A DNA stretch of 64,000 nt from an uncultured Eubacterium sp. (GCA_910589595.1 CAJUTM010000006.1:62001-126000), one strand, 5' to 3'. Counted from the first letter of the stretch, positions 52,147-61,160 are shown. The notes: generated by a model from the sequence alone, not told the origin. Translations and numbers: made by a program.

Positions 52147-53955
52147 TTACCGGGAAATAATCAGTTTAGTTTCCAAGTTACGAAATTCTTTCTTTAAGTC
52201 CAGCTCTTCGGTAACGTCAAGCACAGGTGCGCCATCCGTATCAAAATGTACGCGGCGGATACCGCTGCTGCGCACGCCGTCCGTGCCGGGTCTTGCATGA
52301 TAGGTATTCCATACGATTCCGTTTTCATCGGTGACATAGGCATTATGTCCGGTTCCATATTCTCCCTCTACACTTCGCGAAGTAAGAATCGGATAGTTGT
52401 TTTTGCGCCAGTTTTCAGGCTTTAGTAAATCCTTTCCGGCCTCAATTGTCAAATAGCTGACGACATAGGAAGTGTCTACAGCCGCTGCCGAAAAGGTGAT
52501 ATATAAAGTTCCGTTGGAAACAAGAGCGTAAGGGCCTTCTTCCACAAAGGTGTGATTATTCCCCCAGCCGTAGTCCGGTTTTGATAAGATGACGGGTTCG
52601 CCTGCCAGTTTCCATGGTTCATGCGGATTCAGTTCGGCGATGTAGAGCCATGCCCCTAAATCTTTCGGTAAAAACTGCCGCTGCGACCAAATCACATACC
52701 ATTTTTCTTCCCAAAAGAAGCAAGTCATATCTAACGAGATGGTTTTACCTGCCTCACACAGGTCGCTGCCATCACGTTTCACAATTCGTCTCGGGGCAGA
52801 CCAGTCTTCCCGACATATGGGATTGCCGCCCTCCCGAAGTTCCATAATACAACTCTCTTCCCAAAAGAATTCCTTTGGCGTCGCCGCATGGAAAATATAA
52901 AGTTTTCCATTGATTTCATGGAATTCCGGAGCCCAGAGCAAACCGCCGATTCCCTCGTAGGTAGAAGAATCGAGGATGAGGTGTTCTTCTGCGTCAACCA
53001 GCCCCGTTATGCTGTCCGCTTCCCGCATATAGAGAGTGTGGTTGTCGTCGGCGTCATTGGTGGCGATAAAATAGTATTTTCCATGCCAACGTGTGACACA
53101 GGGGTCGGCGCGGTTGAAAGCGACAGGAAACGGAAAATGCTCCTGCCGTACGCATCCGTGAATCTGATACTCCCCATCTTTGTCAAAATCCACGCCCGAT
53201 AAGTCCCAGTCGACCATGCGTTTAAGGGAAGTGCCGTCGCTGTAGGAAGCCTCGGCCGGATAGTTAGCTAACTCCTGTTCCGATTTTACCGTAATTGTCT
53301 CCGGAAATGAAATGCCGGTATTTTCCGGAGTGAGAAGTTTCTTTTTCAGGCGCTCTGCCTGTGCGTCGGTAATCTCGATTTTATTGTGAAGAACCGCTCC
53401 CTCCATATCCGCTGTACATATATTTTCCAATGTATTTTGCAACGGGCGTTCAGAAGTTTCCTTTACAACAGCATTTTTATCAATTGGCATAAGGCTCTTT
53501 GTTTCCAGATAATAGCCGCCGCCGTTTGCGTTTGTCCAGCAGAGTCGGTAAGTATCCATTGTTTTATCATAGACACAGGAAATGGAATCAATAAAGCAAT
53601 CACAGAGGGCAAGCAACCCCTCTTCTTTATAAATAAGCAAATCGTCGGACGTCCATAAGAGAACACTTCCTTTGCTGCTGCTATCATCATCGCCATCGGC
53701 GAGAATGCGCACGGCAACGACGCCGAACGAGCCGTCTTTCATAGTGAACAAAAATGGATTTTTGAGGCTCATCGGATTCAGCGAGCCGTCTTCATTTTCC
53801 GTAGCAAGAGCAAATAGTACTCCCGAATTGTGATTCAGACCCCGATAATTCTGCCCGTCATCGCTTAACGCCAAGTGCATACTATATGCTAAGCGGGCGT
53901 CATATAAAACACTGTCAATTGGTTTTCTTGTATAACTCAATACATATTCAGACAT
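52147..53955 (-). CDS. Intracellular GH43-type glycoside hydrolase
   Basis: 602 residues without a signal peptide. The ATG at 53955 follows GGGGG (53961-53965); the longer frame beginning MLVLPPLRFGM reads through the repeat element and is rejected. An N-terminal domain (1-200) and a Big_4-like segment (TVKSEQELANYPAEASYSDG) precede the five-bladed GH43 propeller: base Asp in FNRADPCVTRWHGKYYFIAT, Asp in SLDMTCFFWEEKWYVIWSQR, acid Glu in NNHTFVEEGPYALVSNG. Substrates are probably arabino-, xylo- or galactofuranosides; the galactofuran locus upstream makes the last worth considering, as inference. Confidence 0.85.
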   Translation of the reverse strand: MSEYVLSYTRKPIDSVLYDARLAYSMHLALSDDGQNYRGLNHNSGVLFALATENEDGSLNPMSLKNPFLFTMKDGSFGVVAVRILADGDDDSSSKGSVLLWTSDDLLIYKEEGLLALCDCFIDSISCVYDKTMDTYRLCWTNANGGGYYLETKSLMPIDKNAVVKETSERPLQNTLENICTADMEGAVLHNKIEITDAQAERLKKKLLTPENTGISFPETITVKSEQELANYPAEASYSDGTSLKRMVDWDLSGVDFDKDGEYQIHGCVRQEHFPFPVAFNRADPCVTRWHGKYYFIATNDADDNHTLYMREADSITGLVDAEEHLILDSSTYEGIGGLLWAPEFHEINGKLYIFHAATPKEFFWEESCIMELREGGNPICREDWSAPRRIVKRDGSDLCEAGKTISLDMTCFFWEEKWYVIWSQRQFLPKDLGAWLYIAELNPHEPWKLAGEPVILSKPDYGWGNNHTFVEEGPYALVSNGTLYITFSAAAVDTSYVVSYLTIEAGKDLLKPENWRKNNYPILTSRSVEGEYGTGHNAYVTDENGIVWNTYHARPGTDGVRSSGIRRVHFDTDGAPVLDVTEELDLKKEFRNLETKLIISR

Positions 53956-53965
53956 AATATCCCCC

Positions 53966-54098
53966 ATTCCGAAGCGCAGCGGAGGAAGTACGAGCAAAAA
54001 GCAGCGCAGCTGTTTTTGCTCTGTACATCAATACTATTTGTGGCGCTTCGGCACAAATAGTGGATTGAAAAATAAGCTATCGAGCTTATTTTTCAATC
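53966..54098 (-). repeat. Structured 133-nt leader element, copy 2
   Basis: Matches 17394-17526 at 125 of 133 positions. Hairpins lie at 54063-54098, 54034-54060 and 53992-54021. Relative to copy 1 the outer stem of the first hairpin changes from GTGTG/CACAC to GATTG/CAATC, two compensatory pairs. The middle loop (54043-54051) pairs with the bases just before the ribosome site over nine positions. TCCCCC flanks both ends (53960-53965 and 54102-54107). Confidence 0.75.
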
Positions 54099-54207
54099 TG
54101 TTCCCCCTTTATCCTGTCATAAAGTTTCTATTTTTAAGATTACACAAATAATAATATAAAAACAATGTTATATACTATTCAATGACTGATGTATTGCACA
54201 CTCGGCG

Positions 54208-54236
54208 TTGACCTTATATTCAAAATAAGATACAAT
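54208..54236 (+). promoter_or_regulatory. Promoter of the membrane protein gene
   Basis: TTGACC (54208-54213), a 17-base spacer and TACAAT (54231-54236), 46 bases before the ATG at 54282. Confidence 0.55.
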
Positions 54237-54281
54237 GAGTGAAATTAGTGATTATATGACAAGAAAGATGGAGGGCCTTTT

Positions 54282-55928
54282 ATGGAACGTAAAAGAAAAT
54301 TTGTATTGGTTGTTGCGGCAATACTAATTGCTTCAATATATTATTATATAAAGCTTCCGGCTTTGAACATTCACTCGGAGGGCTTCTGGGCGTTTGTTAT
54401 CGTAGTGTCTGCGCTCTGTTTTGCGGTGGCGGGTGTTCCGGCGTTCCGTATTGATGTAAGCAGGCAGTCAGGGAGAGCTTTCTCACTTGATAAGGGGAAG
54501 ATGACAGGGTGGCGAAAGATTTTCTTTCATACATTTTTATTCCTGACTATTGTTCTGACGATTATTTATATTGGCGGTTCCATTTTGTCGTCGACTTTTG
54601 TCAATGCCGGCAAGTATCACAACTTAATTGAGATTAATAATGGTAAATTCAACGAAGATTTTGAGCAGATATCCTATAATGAAATACCTCTGCTTGACAA
54701 AGATTCTGCTGCGCTTGTCGGCAACCGCAAAATGGGCACGATGGTAGAATATGTGTCACAGTTTGAGGTGACGCCGGATTATACGCAGATAAATTATAAA
54801 GGCAAACCAGTGCGTGTAACCCCACTGCAATATGGCAACTGGCTCAAGTGGCTGATGAATATGCGGGAGGGGATTCCGGCATATATCTGCATTGATATGG
54901 CGACGCAGAATGCATCTTGTGTAAAACTGAAAGAGGGAATGAAATATACGCAAAACGACCATTTTAACCGCAACATTCATCGTTTTTTGCGTTTCCGTTA
55001 TCCGACCTATATTTTTGATACTTTAAACTTTGAGTTAGACGAAAAAGGGAATCCGGTGTATATCTGTCCGGTGAAAGATTTTACAATCGGCTTATTTGGC
55101 GGGCAGAAAATAAGCAAAGTAGTAATTGTTAATGCTGTGACCGGAGAACATAAGTTATATCGGGTAGAGGATGTGCCGCGCTGGGTCGACCGTGTTTATT
55201 CGGCAGATTTACTTGTTTCCTATTATAACTATTATGGGAAACTAAAGCATGGTTTTTGGAATTCCATACTCAGTCAGAAAGATTGTATGCAGACGACAGA
55301 CGGCTATAACTACATTGCGCTGGATGATGACGTATGGGTCTATACCGGCGTGACGAGCGTAGGGAAAGACCAGTCCAACGTAGGGTTTGTGTTGATGAAT
55401 CAGCGGACGGGTAAGACAAAGTATTATTCGATTTCCGGAGCCACCGAGAAATCCGCCATGAGTTCGGCAGAGGGAAAGGTGCAAAATCTAAAGTATACGG
55501 CAACGTTCCCACTGTTAATGAATATTGCGGGCAAACCGACTTATTTTACCTGTCTGAAAGACGGCGCCGGTCTGGTGAAACAGTATGCGATGGTAAATGT
55601 TGAGAAGTATACGGTTGTAGCAATCGGCTCCACGGTGGCGGCCTGCGAGGAAGATTATGTCCGGCAGCTCGAGGAAAACGGTATTGTGGAAAATAAGGAA
55701 GAAAAGGTGGAAATAAAATCGGCGGCCGGAAAGATAGAGCGCATGACAGAGGCGGTTGTGGATGGTAATTCCCATTTTTATCTTGTGCTGGAGGGCAATG
55801 AGGGGCTTTTCGACGCCTCAATTGCCAATGTCATGGATATTGTGCGTTATCAGGTTGGCGATATGATTTCTCTCGAATACAAGGAGGGGAAGAACAGTTA
55901 TCAGGTAACGAAGATTATTACAGGCTGA
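54282..55928 (+). CDS. Membrane-anchored protein of unknown function
   Basis: 548 residues; GATGGAGGG upstream. Three membrane segments near residues 6-25, 33-52 and 84-105 (FVLVVAAILIASIYYYIKL, FWAFVIVVSALCFAVAGVPA, FFHTFLFLTIVLTIIYIGGS) are followed by a large domain, probably extracytoplasmic, with beta-rich repeats (INYKGKPVRVTPLQYGNWLK, YICPVKDFTIGLFGGQKISK, WVYTGVTSVGKDQSNVGFVL). I do not recognise the family; similar-looking proteins are common in Lachnospiraceae. It is followed by a HAD phosphatase gene in the same direction. Confidence 0.8.
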   Translation: MERKRKFVLVVAAILIASIYYYIKLPALNIHSEGFWAFVIVVSALCFAVAGVPAFRIDVSRQSGRAFSLDKGKMTGWRKIFFHTFLFLTIVLTIIYIGGSILSSTFVNAGKYHNLIEINNGKFNEDFEQISYNEIPLLDKDSAALVGNRKMGTMVEYVSQFEVTPDYTQINYKGKPVRVTPLQYGNWLKWLMNMREGIPAYICIDMATQNASCVKLKEGMKYTQNDHFNRNIHRFLRFRYPTYIFDTLNFELDEKGNPVYICPVKDFTIGLFGGQKISKVVIVNAVTGEHKLYRVEDVPRWVDRVYSADLLVSYYNYYGKLKHGFWNSILSQKDCMQTTDGYNYIALDDDVWVYTGVTSVGKDQSNVGFVLMNQRTGKTKYYSISGATEKSAMSSAEGKVQNLKYTATFPLLMNIAGKPTYFTCLKDGAGLVKQYAMVNVEKYTVVAIGSTVAACEEDYVRQLEENGIVENKEEKVEIKSAAGKIERMTEAVVDGNSHFYLVLEGNEGLFDASIANVMDIVRYQVGDMISLEYKEGKNSYQVTKIITG

Positions 55929-55972
55929 TATATTTGTGCCGAAGTGCCGCACGCAGAAAGAGGGGGATTCAG

Positions 55973-56623
55973 ATGAAGAAAGCGGTAGTTTTTGATTTTG
56001 ATTATACGTTAGGGGATTCCACGAATGGAATTTTACTGAGCGTCAATTATGCGTTAGAGAAGCTTGGCTATCCGGTAAAAGATTTTCCCGAGATAAAGAA
56101 AACGATAGGCCTGTCTCTGCCGGAGACTTTTATGGCGTTAATACCTGATGGCAGCAGAGAAGAAGCAAATCGGTTTCGTGAACTTTTCGTGGAACGGGCA
56201 GACGATGTAATGGTTGCCAACACGCAGTTGTATGATTGCACGCAGGAAGTTTTAAATAAATTGAAAGAGATGGGAGTCAGCGTAGGTATCGTGACGACAA
56301 AATTACGTTACCGTATTGAGGACATTTTGAAGAAATTTGAAGCGGAGCATCTTGTTGATTGTATTGTGGGTGCTGAGGATGTTAAAATAGAGAAACCAAA
56401 TCCGGAGGGATTGCTGCAGATAATTGCTTCGTTTCATTTAACAAAAGAAGAAGCGCTCTATGTAGGAGATAGTTTCGTTGATGCTATAACTGCCGAAAAT
56501 GCCGGAGTAGATTTTGCCGGCGTATTGACGGGTATGATAACGGAAGAAGAATTTGAGAAATATCAATCAAAATTTGTTGCAGGAAACCTGTGGGATGTGT
56601 ATAATTATGTTACAGAAAAATGA
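55973..56623 (+). CDS. HAD-superfamily hydrolase, phosphoglycolate phosphatase-like
   Basis: A 216-residue phosphatase of HAD subfamily IA. AGAGGGGGA precedes the ATG at 55973. Motif I is FDFDYTLGDSTNG (nucleophile Asp), motif II VGIVTTKLRYRIE (Thr), motif III Lys in KIEKPNPEGL, motif IV YVGDSFVDAITAENAGV. The helical cap lies between motifs I and II. The substrate is probably a small phosphate ester; the exact one cannot be told. Confidence 0.9.
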   Translation: MKKAVVFDFDYTLGDSTNGILLSVNYALEKLGYPVKDFPEIKKTIGLSLPETFMALIPDGSREEANRFRELFVERADDVMVANTQLYDCTQEVLNKLKEMGVSVGIVTTKLRYRIEDILKKFEAEHLVDCIVGAEDVKIEKPNPEGLLQIIASFHLTKEEALYVGDSFVDAITAENAGVDFAGVLTGMITEEEFEKYQSKFVAGNLWDVYNYVTEK

Positions 56624-56665
56624 AGCGATTTTATTCACTATTATAATTAAAAGGAGGATACGAAC

Positions 56666-57379
56666 ATGAAAAAGGGAATATTTTTTATTGCGTTAGCTGC
56701 TATATGCGGTAGTATGCTTTTGTGTGCGCCGGTAAAATCAGAGGCGAAAAAAATCAGTAGTTTATCCGCCGCGAAAAAGATGGCGAAAAAGAAAGTAAAG
56801 AAGGCTGTTATAACAGAAGCCGGAACCGATTATGACAAGGGAACTCTTGTTTATGAAATCGAGCTTTTTAAGGGAAGTCGGGAATATAATCTCAAATATC
56901 GGGCTTCTGACGGCAAGCTGCTGGAATACCAGTGGGAGCTAAAGAGCGCCGCATATTCGCGGGCGAAGAAAGTGTCCGAGACCAAGATTCGCAAAAAGGC
57001 AGCTTCCAAAGTTAAGAAAGCGAAAATTTTAAGTGTATTACTGGATGCAGATGACGATGATTACGAATATAAAGTAATCATGAAGAAAGGAACAAAGAAA
57101 TATAAATTAGTATATCATGCCGGAAATGGCAAATTGCTGGAATATGGCTGGGAAGAAAATGTAAAGCAGGCGAAGAAGGCCAGCAATATCGGCTTAAAGA
57201 AAGCAAAGGCGATTGCAGCGAAAAAAGTACCGGGGGGCCGCGTGGTAAAGGCGGAGTTTGACCATGACGACGGATTGCCGGTATACGAAATCGAGATGAA
57301 AAAAGACTGGCTCGAATACGAGATAAAGATACATGCCCAGACGGGAAAAATTTTGGAATTTGATGTTGATACGGACTAA
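56666..57379 (+). CDS. Secreted protein with three PepSY-like repeats
   Basis: 237 residues with a signal peptide (GIFFIALAAICGSMLLCAPVKSEA). Three PepSY-like repeats of about 65 residues follow, each with a Lys-rich helix (SAAKKMAKKKVKK, SETKIRKKAASKVKK, GLKKAKAIAAKKVPG), a hairpin with YEIELFKGSREYNLKY-type strands and a final GKLLEYQWE/GKILEFDVD. PepSY proteins often inhibit or chaperone extracellular peptidases or act in the envelope. AGGAGG lies before the ATG. Confidence 0.88.
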   Translation: MKKGIFFIALAAICGSMLLCAPVKSEAKKISSLSAAKKMAKKKVKKAVITEAGTDYDKGTLVYEIELFKGSREYNLKYRASDGKLLEYQWELKSAAYSRAKKVSETKIRKKAASKVKKAKILSVLLDADDDDYEYKVIMKKGTKKYKLVYHAGNGKLLEYGWEENVKQAKKASNIGLKKAKAIAAKKVPGGRVVKAEFDHDDGLPVYEIEMKKDWLEYEIKIHAQTGKILEFDVDTD

Positions 57380-57524
57380 TAAGAAACTGCCTGATTTTGC
57401 CTTGTAATACCGTGAAAATGTGTGTATCTCAAGAATAAGATAAAGTCATAGGGGTATTTGTTATTATGAATGGTAGTGGCATATTCAGTATATGGCTCAG
57501 AAATATAGTATGAAGGTGCTTAAT

Positions 57525-57779
57525 ATGTGCGTTGTTTCAATAAGCGTTCCAGAAGAAATATTGCTGGATTTACATGAGAATGAGGAAGATTTTGCAATAT
57601 ATATGAAATGTATGCTTGCCGTAGATTTATACAAAAACAAAAAAGTGTCATTAGGATACTGTGCGAGTATAGCAGATATGTCAAAAGAGGATTTCATAAA
57701 ATATCTTAGCAAAAATGAGATATCTATATTTTCTTTTGAAAGTGAAAAAGAATTTTTGGAGGAATTGGCAAATGCGTAA
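57525..57779 (+). CDS. UPF0175 family protein, probable antitoxin
   Basis: About 84 residues from the ATG at 57525 (AAGG upstream); ATGs at 57492 and 57510 are alternatives. VVSISVPEEILLDLHENEED, LAVDLYKNKKVSLGYCASIA and the helix-turn-helix-like ADMSKEDFIKYLSKNEISIF are UPF0175 features. It overlaps the DUF3368 gene by 8 bases, the usual arrangement of this toxin-antitoxin pair, and probably binds DNA to control it. Confidence 0.82.
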   Translation: MCVVSISVPEEILLDLHENEEDFAIYMKCMLAVDLYKNKKVSLGYCASIADMSKEDFIKYLSKNEISIFSFESEKEFLEELANA

Positions 57780-58272
57780 TGTGATAGTAAATACTACACC
57801 TTTGATTGCATTGTGCCATGTCGGACAGCTTGATATATTGAAGAAGCTTTATGGAGGAATTATGATTCCTCAGGCAGTATATGGGGAACTGTCCGAAAAG
57901 AAAGAATCTATATGTAAGAAGCAGGTGGATGATGCCCTTGATTGGATTCGTGTGGAAAAGATAGAGAACGAGATGGCGAAATCTATGTTTAAAACGCAAT
58001 TGCATGATGGTGAAGTAGAGGTTATGATTTTAGCGAAGGAGAAGAATGCGGATATTGTTATTATAGATGATGCTAATGCAAAGAAACATGCAAAATACTT
58101 AAAATTACCTGTGACGGGTACGTTTGGTGTTTTGATAAAGGCAAAGCGACAGGGGCATATAAGTGAGTTAAAACCTATTATACAACAGATGATAGATAAA
58201 AATATTTATATTTCTGAAAAGCTTATGAAACTTTGCTTGGAACAGGTAAATGAAGAAATGTATACAGACTGA
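57772..58272 (+). CDS. DUF3368 PIN-like toxin
   Basis: A 166-residue PIN-fold protein. The ATG at 57772 follows GGAGGA and overlaps the antitoxin stop. NVIVNTTPLIALCHVGQLDI gives the N-terminal strand (Asn in place of the usual first Asp), followed by PQAVYGELSE, LHDGEVEVMILAKEKNADIV and IIDDANAKKHAKYLKLPVTG with the acidic metal site. GTFGVLIKAKRQGHI is typical of DUF3368. It probably acts as an RNase toxin; activity is not certain given the Asn variant, which is common in this family. Confidence 0.85.
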   Translation: MRNVIVNTTPLIALCHVGQLDILKKLYGGIMIPQAVYGELSEKKESICKKQVDDALDWIRVEKIENEMAKSMFKTQLHDGEVEVMILAKEKNADIVIIDDANAKKHAKYLKLPVTGTFGVLIKAKRQGHISELKPIIQQMIDKNIYISEKLMKLCLEQVNEEMYTD

Positions 58273-58431
58273 TGGAAAAACTATAAGTTAGCAGAGGGTG
58301 TCCTTGTAAAAAAGCTGGACGAACTCGATATTACCGATATTAATAAGATACTCCAACAGCCATTGACAAATTTGCCGGATTATATAAAAAAAGGTAAAGA
58401 AAAGGTTGCTGCTGTCAGGCTAATTTTTTCA
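58273..58431 (+). pseudogene. Possible gene remnant before the tRNA
   Basis: An open frame without a start or ribosome site reads YKLAEGVLVKKLDELDITDI and then NKILQQPLTNLPDYIKKGKE, too gene-like to be random. It runs into the tRNA promoter. It may be the end of a lost gene. Not recognised. Confidence 0.25.
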
Positions 58432-58460
58432 TTGACAACCTGCCCATCCCCTGATATAAT
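58432..58460 (+). promoter_or_regulatory. Consensus promoter of the tRNA-Gly gene
   Basis: A perfect TTGACA (58432-58437), a 17-base spacer and a perfect TATAAT (58455-58460), 33 bases before the tRNA. Confidence 0.85.
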
Positions 58461-58493
58461 ATTTATTGTTAAAAAATTCCACAGGGATTTTAT

Positions 58494-58564
58494 GCGGGTG
58501 TAGTTCAATGGTAGAACACCAGCCTTCCAAGCTGGATACGTGGGTTCGATTCCCATCACCCGCT
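58494..58564 (+). tRNA. tRNA-Gly (TCC)
   Basis: A complete 71-base cloverleaf. The acceptor stem GCGGGTG/CACCCGC is perfect; the D-arm is TAGTTCAATGGTAGAA; the anticodon arm is CCAGC-CTTCCAA-GCTGG with anticodon TCC, reading GGA; the T-arm is GTGGG-TTCGATT-CCCAT. The discriminator base is T and CCA is not encoded. A T-run follows directly. Confidence 0.95.
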
Positions 58565-58600
58565 TTTTTGTTGTCGTATTTATTCTGAAAGGAGACGGCT

Positions 58601-60415
58601 ATGTCAGTGATTTTGCTTGTTGGTATTAACGCCAAGTTTATCCATACCAATCTCGCTATCCGTTCCCTGAAAGCCAATGCCAAAGAATATACCGACATCG
58701 TAGAATGCGTGGAATATACGATTAATCAGTCCTGTGAGGAAATTTTACAGAGCATTTATGAGAAAAAGCCGGATGTGATTGGCTTTTCCTGTTATTTGTG
58801 GAATATCGAGTATGTTCTTTCAATCTCGCGTGATTTGAAAAAAATCATGCCGGATGTTTTTATTATGGCAGGCGGGCCGGAAGTTTCTTTCCGGCCGGAA
58901 GAAATACTGACAAATCATCCGTGGATAAATCTGATTATGACAGGCGAGGGAGAGAATACATTCTATGAGTTTGCCGGAGAATTATCTCGCGCCGGTAGTC
59001 CGTGGCAGATATCGCTGGAGGGAATTGCCGGCATTGTCTATCACAGAGAAAAGACAGAGAGCGTCAGCTCAGAGAACCTCAGTTCTTTAGTCCGCACACC
59101 GCCGCGTGAATTAATGCCGTTAGACAATCTTGTTTTTCCCTATCGGGACGAAGATGTGCCGGCGTTTGCGCACCGTATTTTTTATTATGAGAGTATGCGC
59201 GGATGTCCGTTTTCTTGTAGTTACTGTCTCTCTTCCGTAGATAAATCGGTGCGGATGAAAAGCAGGGAGAAGACGGAGAGGGAGATTGACTTTTTTTTGC
59301 GCCATCGTGTGCCACAGGTAAAATTTACAGACCGTACGTTTAACTGCAATCGTGAGTATGCCTATTATATATGGAAATATATCGGCGACCATGACAATGG
59401 CGTAACCAATTTTCATTTTGAGATTTCCGGCGATTTGCTGCGGGATGAGGACATCGCTCTTCTTGCCGGCTTTCGCGCCGGTCTGGTACAGTTCGAGATA
59501 GGAGTGCAGTCGACGAATGAGAAAACGATTCAGGCGATTCACAGGACAATGGATTTACAGCGTCTGCGCAGCAATGTGCAGCGCATTCATAAGAGTGGCA
59601 ATATACATCAACATCTGGATTTGATTGCCGGACTTCCCTATGAGGATGTTGACAGTTTTGCCCAATCGTTTAATGATGTCTATGCAATGCAGCCGGACCA
59701 GCTCCAGCTCGGATTTTTAAAAATACTTGCTGGCTCGTATATGAGTGAAACGGCGGGCAGTTATCATATGAAATACGGCAGCCGGCCGCCCTATGAGGTG
59801 CTTTCTACCCGCTGGCTTTCCTTTGATGATATATGCGGGTTAAAACAGATTGAGGAAATGACAGAGTGCTATTATAACAGTTTTCAATTTACTGCCACAA
59901 TGGCATATTTAGTCCGTTTTTTCGACACACCATTTGATATGTATCGGAAATTGGGGGAATATTATAAAGAAAAGGGATTATTCGCGAGGAAACACAGCCG
60001 TGTACAACGCTATGAGATTTTATGGGCGTTTACAGAGGAACGTGTGGGCTTGGATGAGGAACAATTAGAAGCCGCTCGGGAAGTTATGACATATGACTTG
60101 TTCCGGCGGGATTATGTAAAAAATCCGCCTGCTTTTGTGCAGCTGCGGGATGATGGCAGAAAGAAAGAGATTCGCGCTTTTTTTGATTCACAGTGCGAAA
60201 ATCCGTCTGTTCTCTGCGGTTATGAGGGATTTGCAACAAAGCAGTTGTTCCATATGATTTACATGAACCGCTTTACCATCCATATGAAACTGCTTGTGGA
60301 AGAGGGAATACTGGAAGTTGGGCCGCCCCGATATCTGCTGTTTGATTATCAAAAAAGGAACCCCTTAAATCACTCGGCAGATGTGCTGGAGGTTCCCGAA
60401 GATTACTTCCTTTGA
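58601..60415 (+). CDS. B12-binding radical SAM protein (DUF4080)
   Basis: 604 residues; AAGGAGA before the ATG. The N-terminal B12-binding-like domain (1-140) has LVGINAKFIHTNLAIRSLK and DVIGFSCYLWNIE. The radical-SAM core follows with MRGCPFSCSYCLSSVDKSVR (C-x3-C-x2-C), FTDRTFNCNREYAYYIW and FEIGVQSTNEKTIQAIHR. The C-terminal DUF4080 region (about 430-604) completes it. Members of this class modify RNA or small molecules, but this family has no known reaction. Its end overlaps the convergent gene by 13 bases. Confidence 0.9.
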   Translation: MSVILLVGINAKFIHTNLAIRSLKANAKEYTDIVECVEYTINQSCEEILQSIYEKKPDVIGFSCYLWNIEYVLSISRDLKKIMPDVFIMAGGPEVSFRPEEILTNHPWINLIMTGEGENTFYEFAGELSRAGSPWQISLEGIAGIVYHREKTESVSSENLSSLVRTPPRELMPLDNLVFPYRDEDVPAFAHRIFYYESMRGCPFSCSYCLSSVDKSVRMKSREKTEREIDFFLRHRVPQVKFTDRTFNCNREYAYYIWKYIGDHDNGVTNFHFEISGDLLRDEDIALLAGFRAGLVQFEIGVQSTNEKTIQAIHRTMDLQRLRSNVQRIHKSGNIHQHLDLIAGLPYEDVDSFAQSFNDVYAMQPDQLQLGFLKILAGSYMSETAGSYHMKYGSRPPYEVLSTRWLSFDDICGLKQIEEMTECYYNSFQFTATMAYLVRFFDTPFDMYRKLGEYYKEKGLFARKHSRVQRYEILWAFTEERVGLDEEQLEAAREVMTYDLFRRDYVKNPPAFVQLRDDGRKKEIRAFFDSQCENPSVLCGYEGFATKQLFHMIYMNRFTIHMKLLVEEGILEVGPPRYLLFDYQKRNPLNHSADVLEVPEDYFL

Positions 60416-61032
60416 GAGTGGCTGTTTTTGATTTCCTCTAAAGCGTTTATAATCGTTGTTTTGCGGGGGTGACAGCCGTCTTCTAACTGCCGGATGAGGG
60501 CGGTAATCTGTTCCGGCTTATTCAGTTTGAGGAAGACCTCGGCTAAACCGGTATAGTCGTTCAGCCTTTTTGAGCCATAGTGAAGAGCGAACTCAAAGAA
60601 ATTACCGGCCTCCTCATATAAGCCCACGTTCATAAGCGAATTTGCCAAATTGGACAGAGTGATTAAAAAATGATTAAAATTATCGTCATATTCACATAAT
60701 GTCTTGAAATTTGCCACGCCATATGCTAATTTTAAATCGGTATTAGAATATTCAGATAAATCAATCATCGGATTTTTTACTATTTGGTGAAGATGTTCCA
60801 TATAATTAAGAACAGCTTCATCCGTAGACGATATTTTTGGTAAATCTGCTTTTTTTACTTGTAGAAGAGGTAAGTTTGTGATATCCTTTTTTCTTGTCTG
60901 ATTGGCTTCTTCTTCTTTTTTCCAGAAATCGTCGGAGATTTTCTTTTCCATGCGCTCGCTTTTGCGCTGTTCATAAAATCTCCAAGCGATAAAGATTAAG
61001 AAGCAAATAAAAAATGTAATACCAAATTTCAT
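60403..61032 (-). CDS. Membrane-anchored helical-repeat (TPR-like) protein
   Basis: 209 residues. The ATG at 61032 has AAGGA 8 bases upstream. One N-terminal membrane helix (FGITFFICFLIFIAWRFY), a charged coiled linker (residues 20-60) and helical repeats in the C-terminal half (LSNLANSLMNVGLYEEAGNF, HYGSKRLNDYTGLAEVFLKL) that resemble TPR units. Not assigned to a family. It is convergent with and overlaps the DUF4080 gene. Confidence 0.75.
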   Translation of the reverse strand: MKFGITFFICFLIFIAWRFYEQRKSERMEKKISDDFWKKEEEANQTRKKDITNLPLLQVKKADLPKISSTDEAVLNYMEHLHQIVKNPMIDLSEYSNTDLKLAYGVANFKTLCEYDDNFNHFLITLSNLANSLMNVGLYEEAGNFFEFALHYGSKRLNDYTGLAEVFLKLNKPEQITALIRQLEDGCHPRKTTIINALEEIKNSHSQRK

Positions 61033-61067
61033 ATACAATATCCTTTCAGAAAGGGGGATTTTACGAG

Positions 61068-61160
61068 ATGTTTAATCGTAAAAAACAACGTCTGATTGCC
61101 GGCATTATTTGTGCCGTTGTCATTTTGGCAATGTTTATCGGACTATTGGCAGGAATGTAA
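61068..61160 (+). CDS. 30-residue single-span membrane protein
   Basis: A short ORF with AAGGGGGA upstream of the ATG: MFNRKKQRLIAGIICAVVIL then AMFIGLLAGM. A basic head and one hydrophobic helix give a convincing small membrane protein. It sits 78 bases before the VanW gene, in the same direction. Function unknown. Confidence 0.65.
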   Translation: MFNRKKQRLIAGIICAVVILAMFIGLLAGM

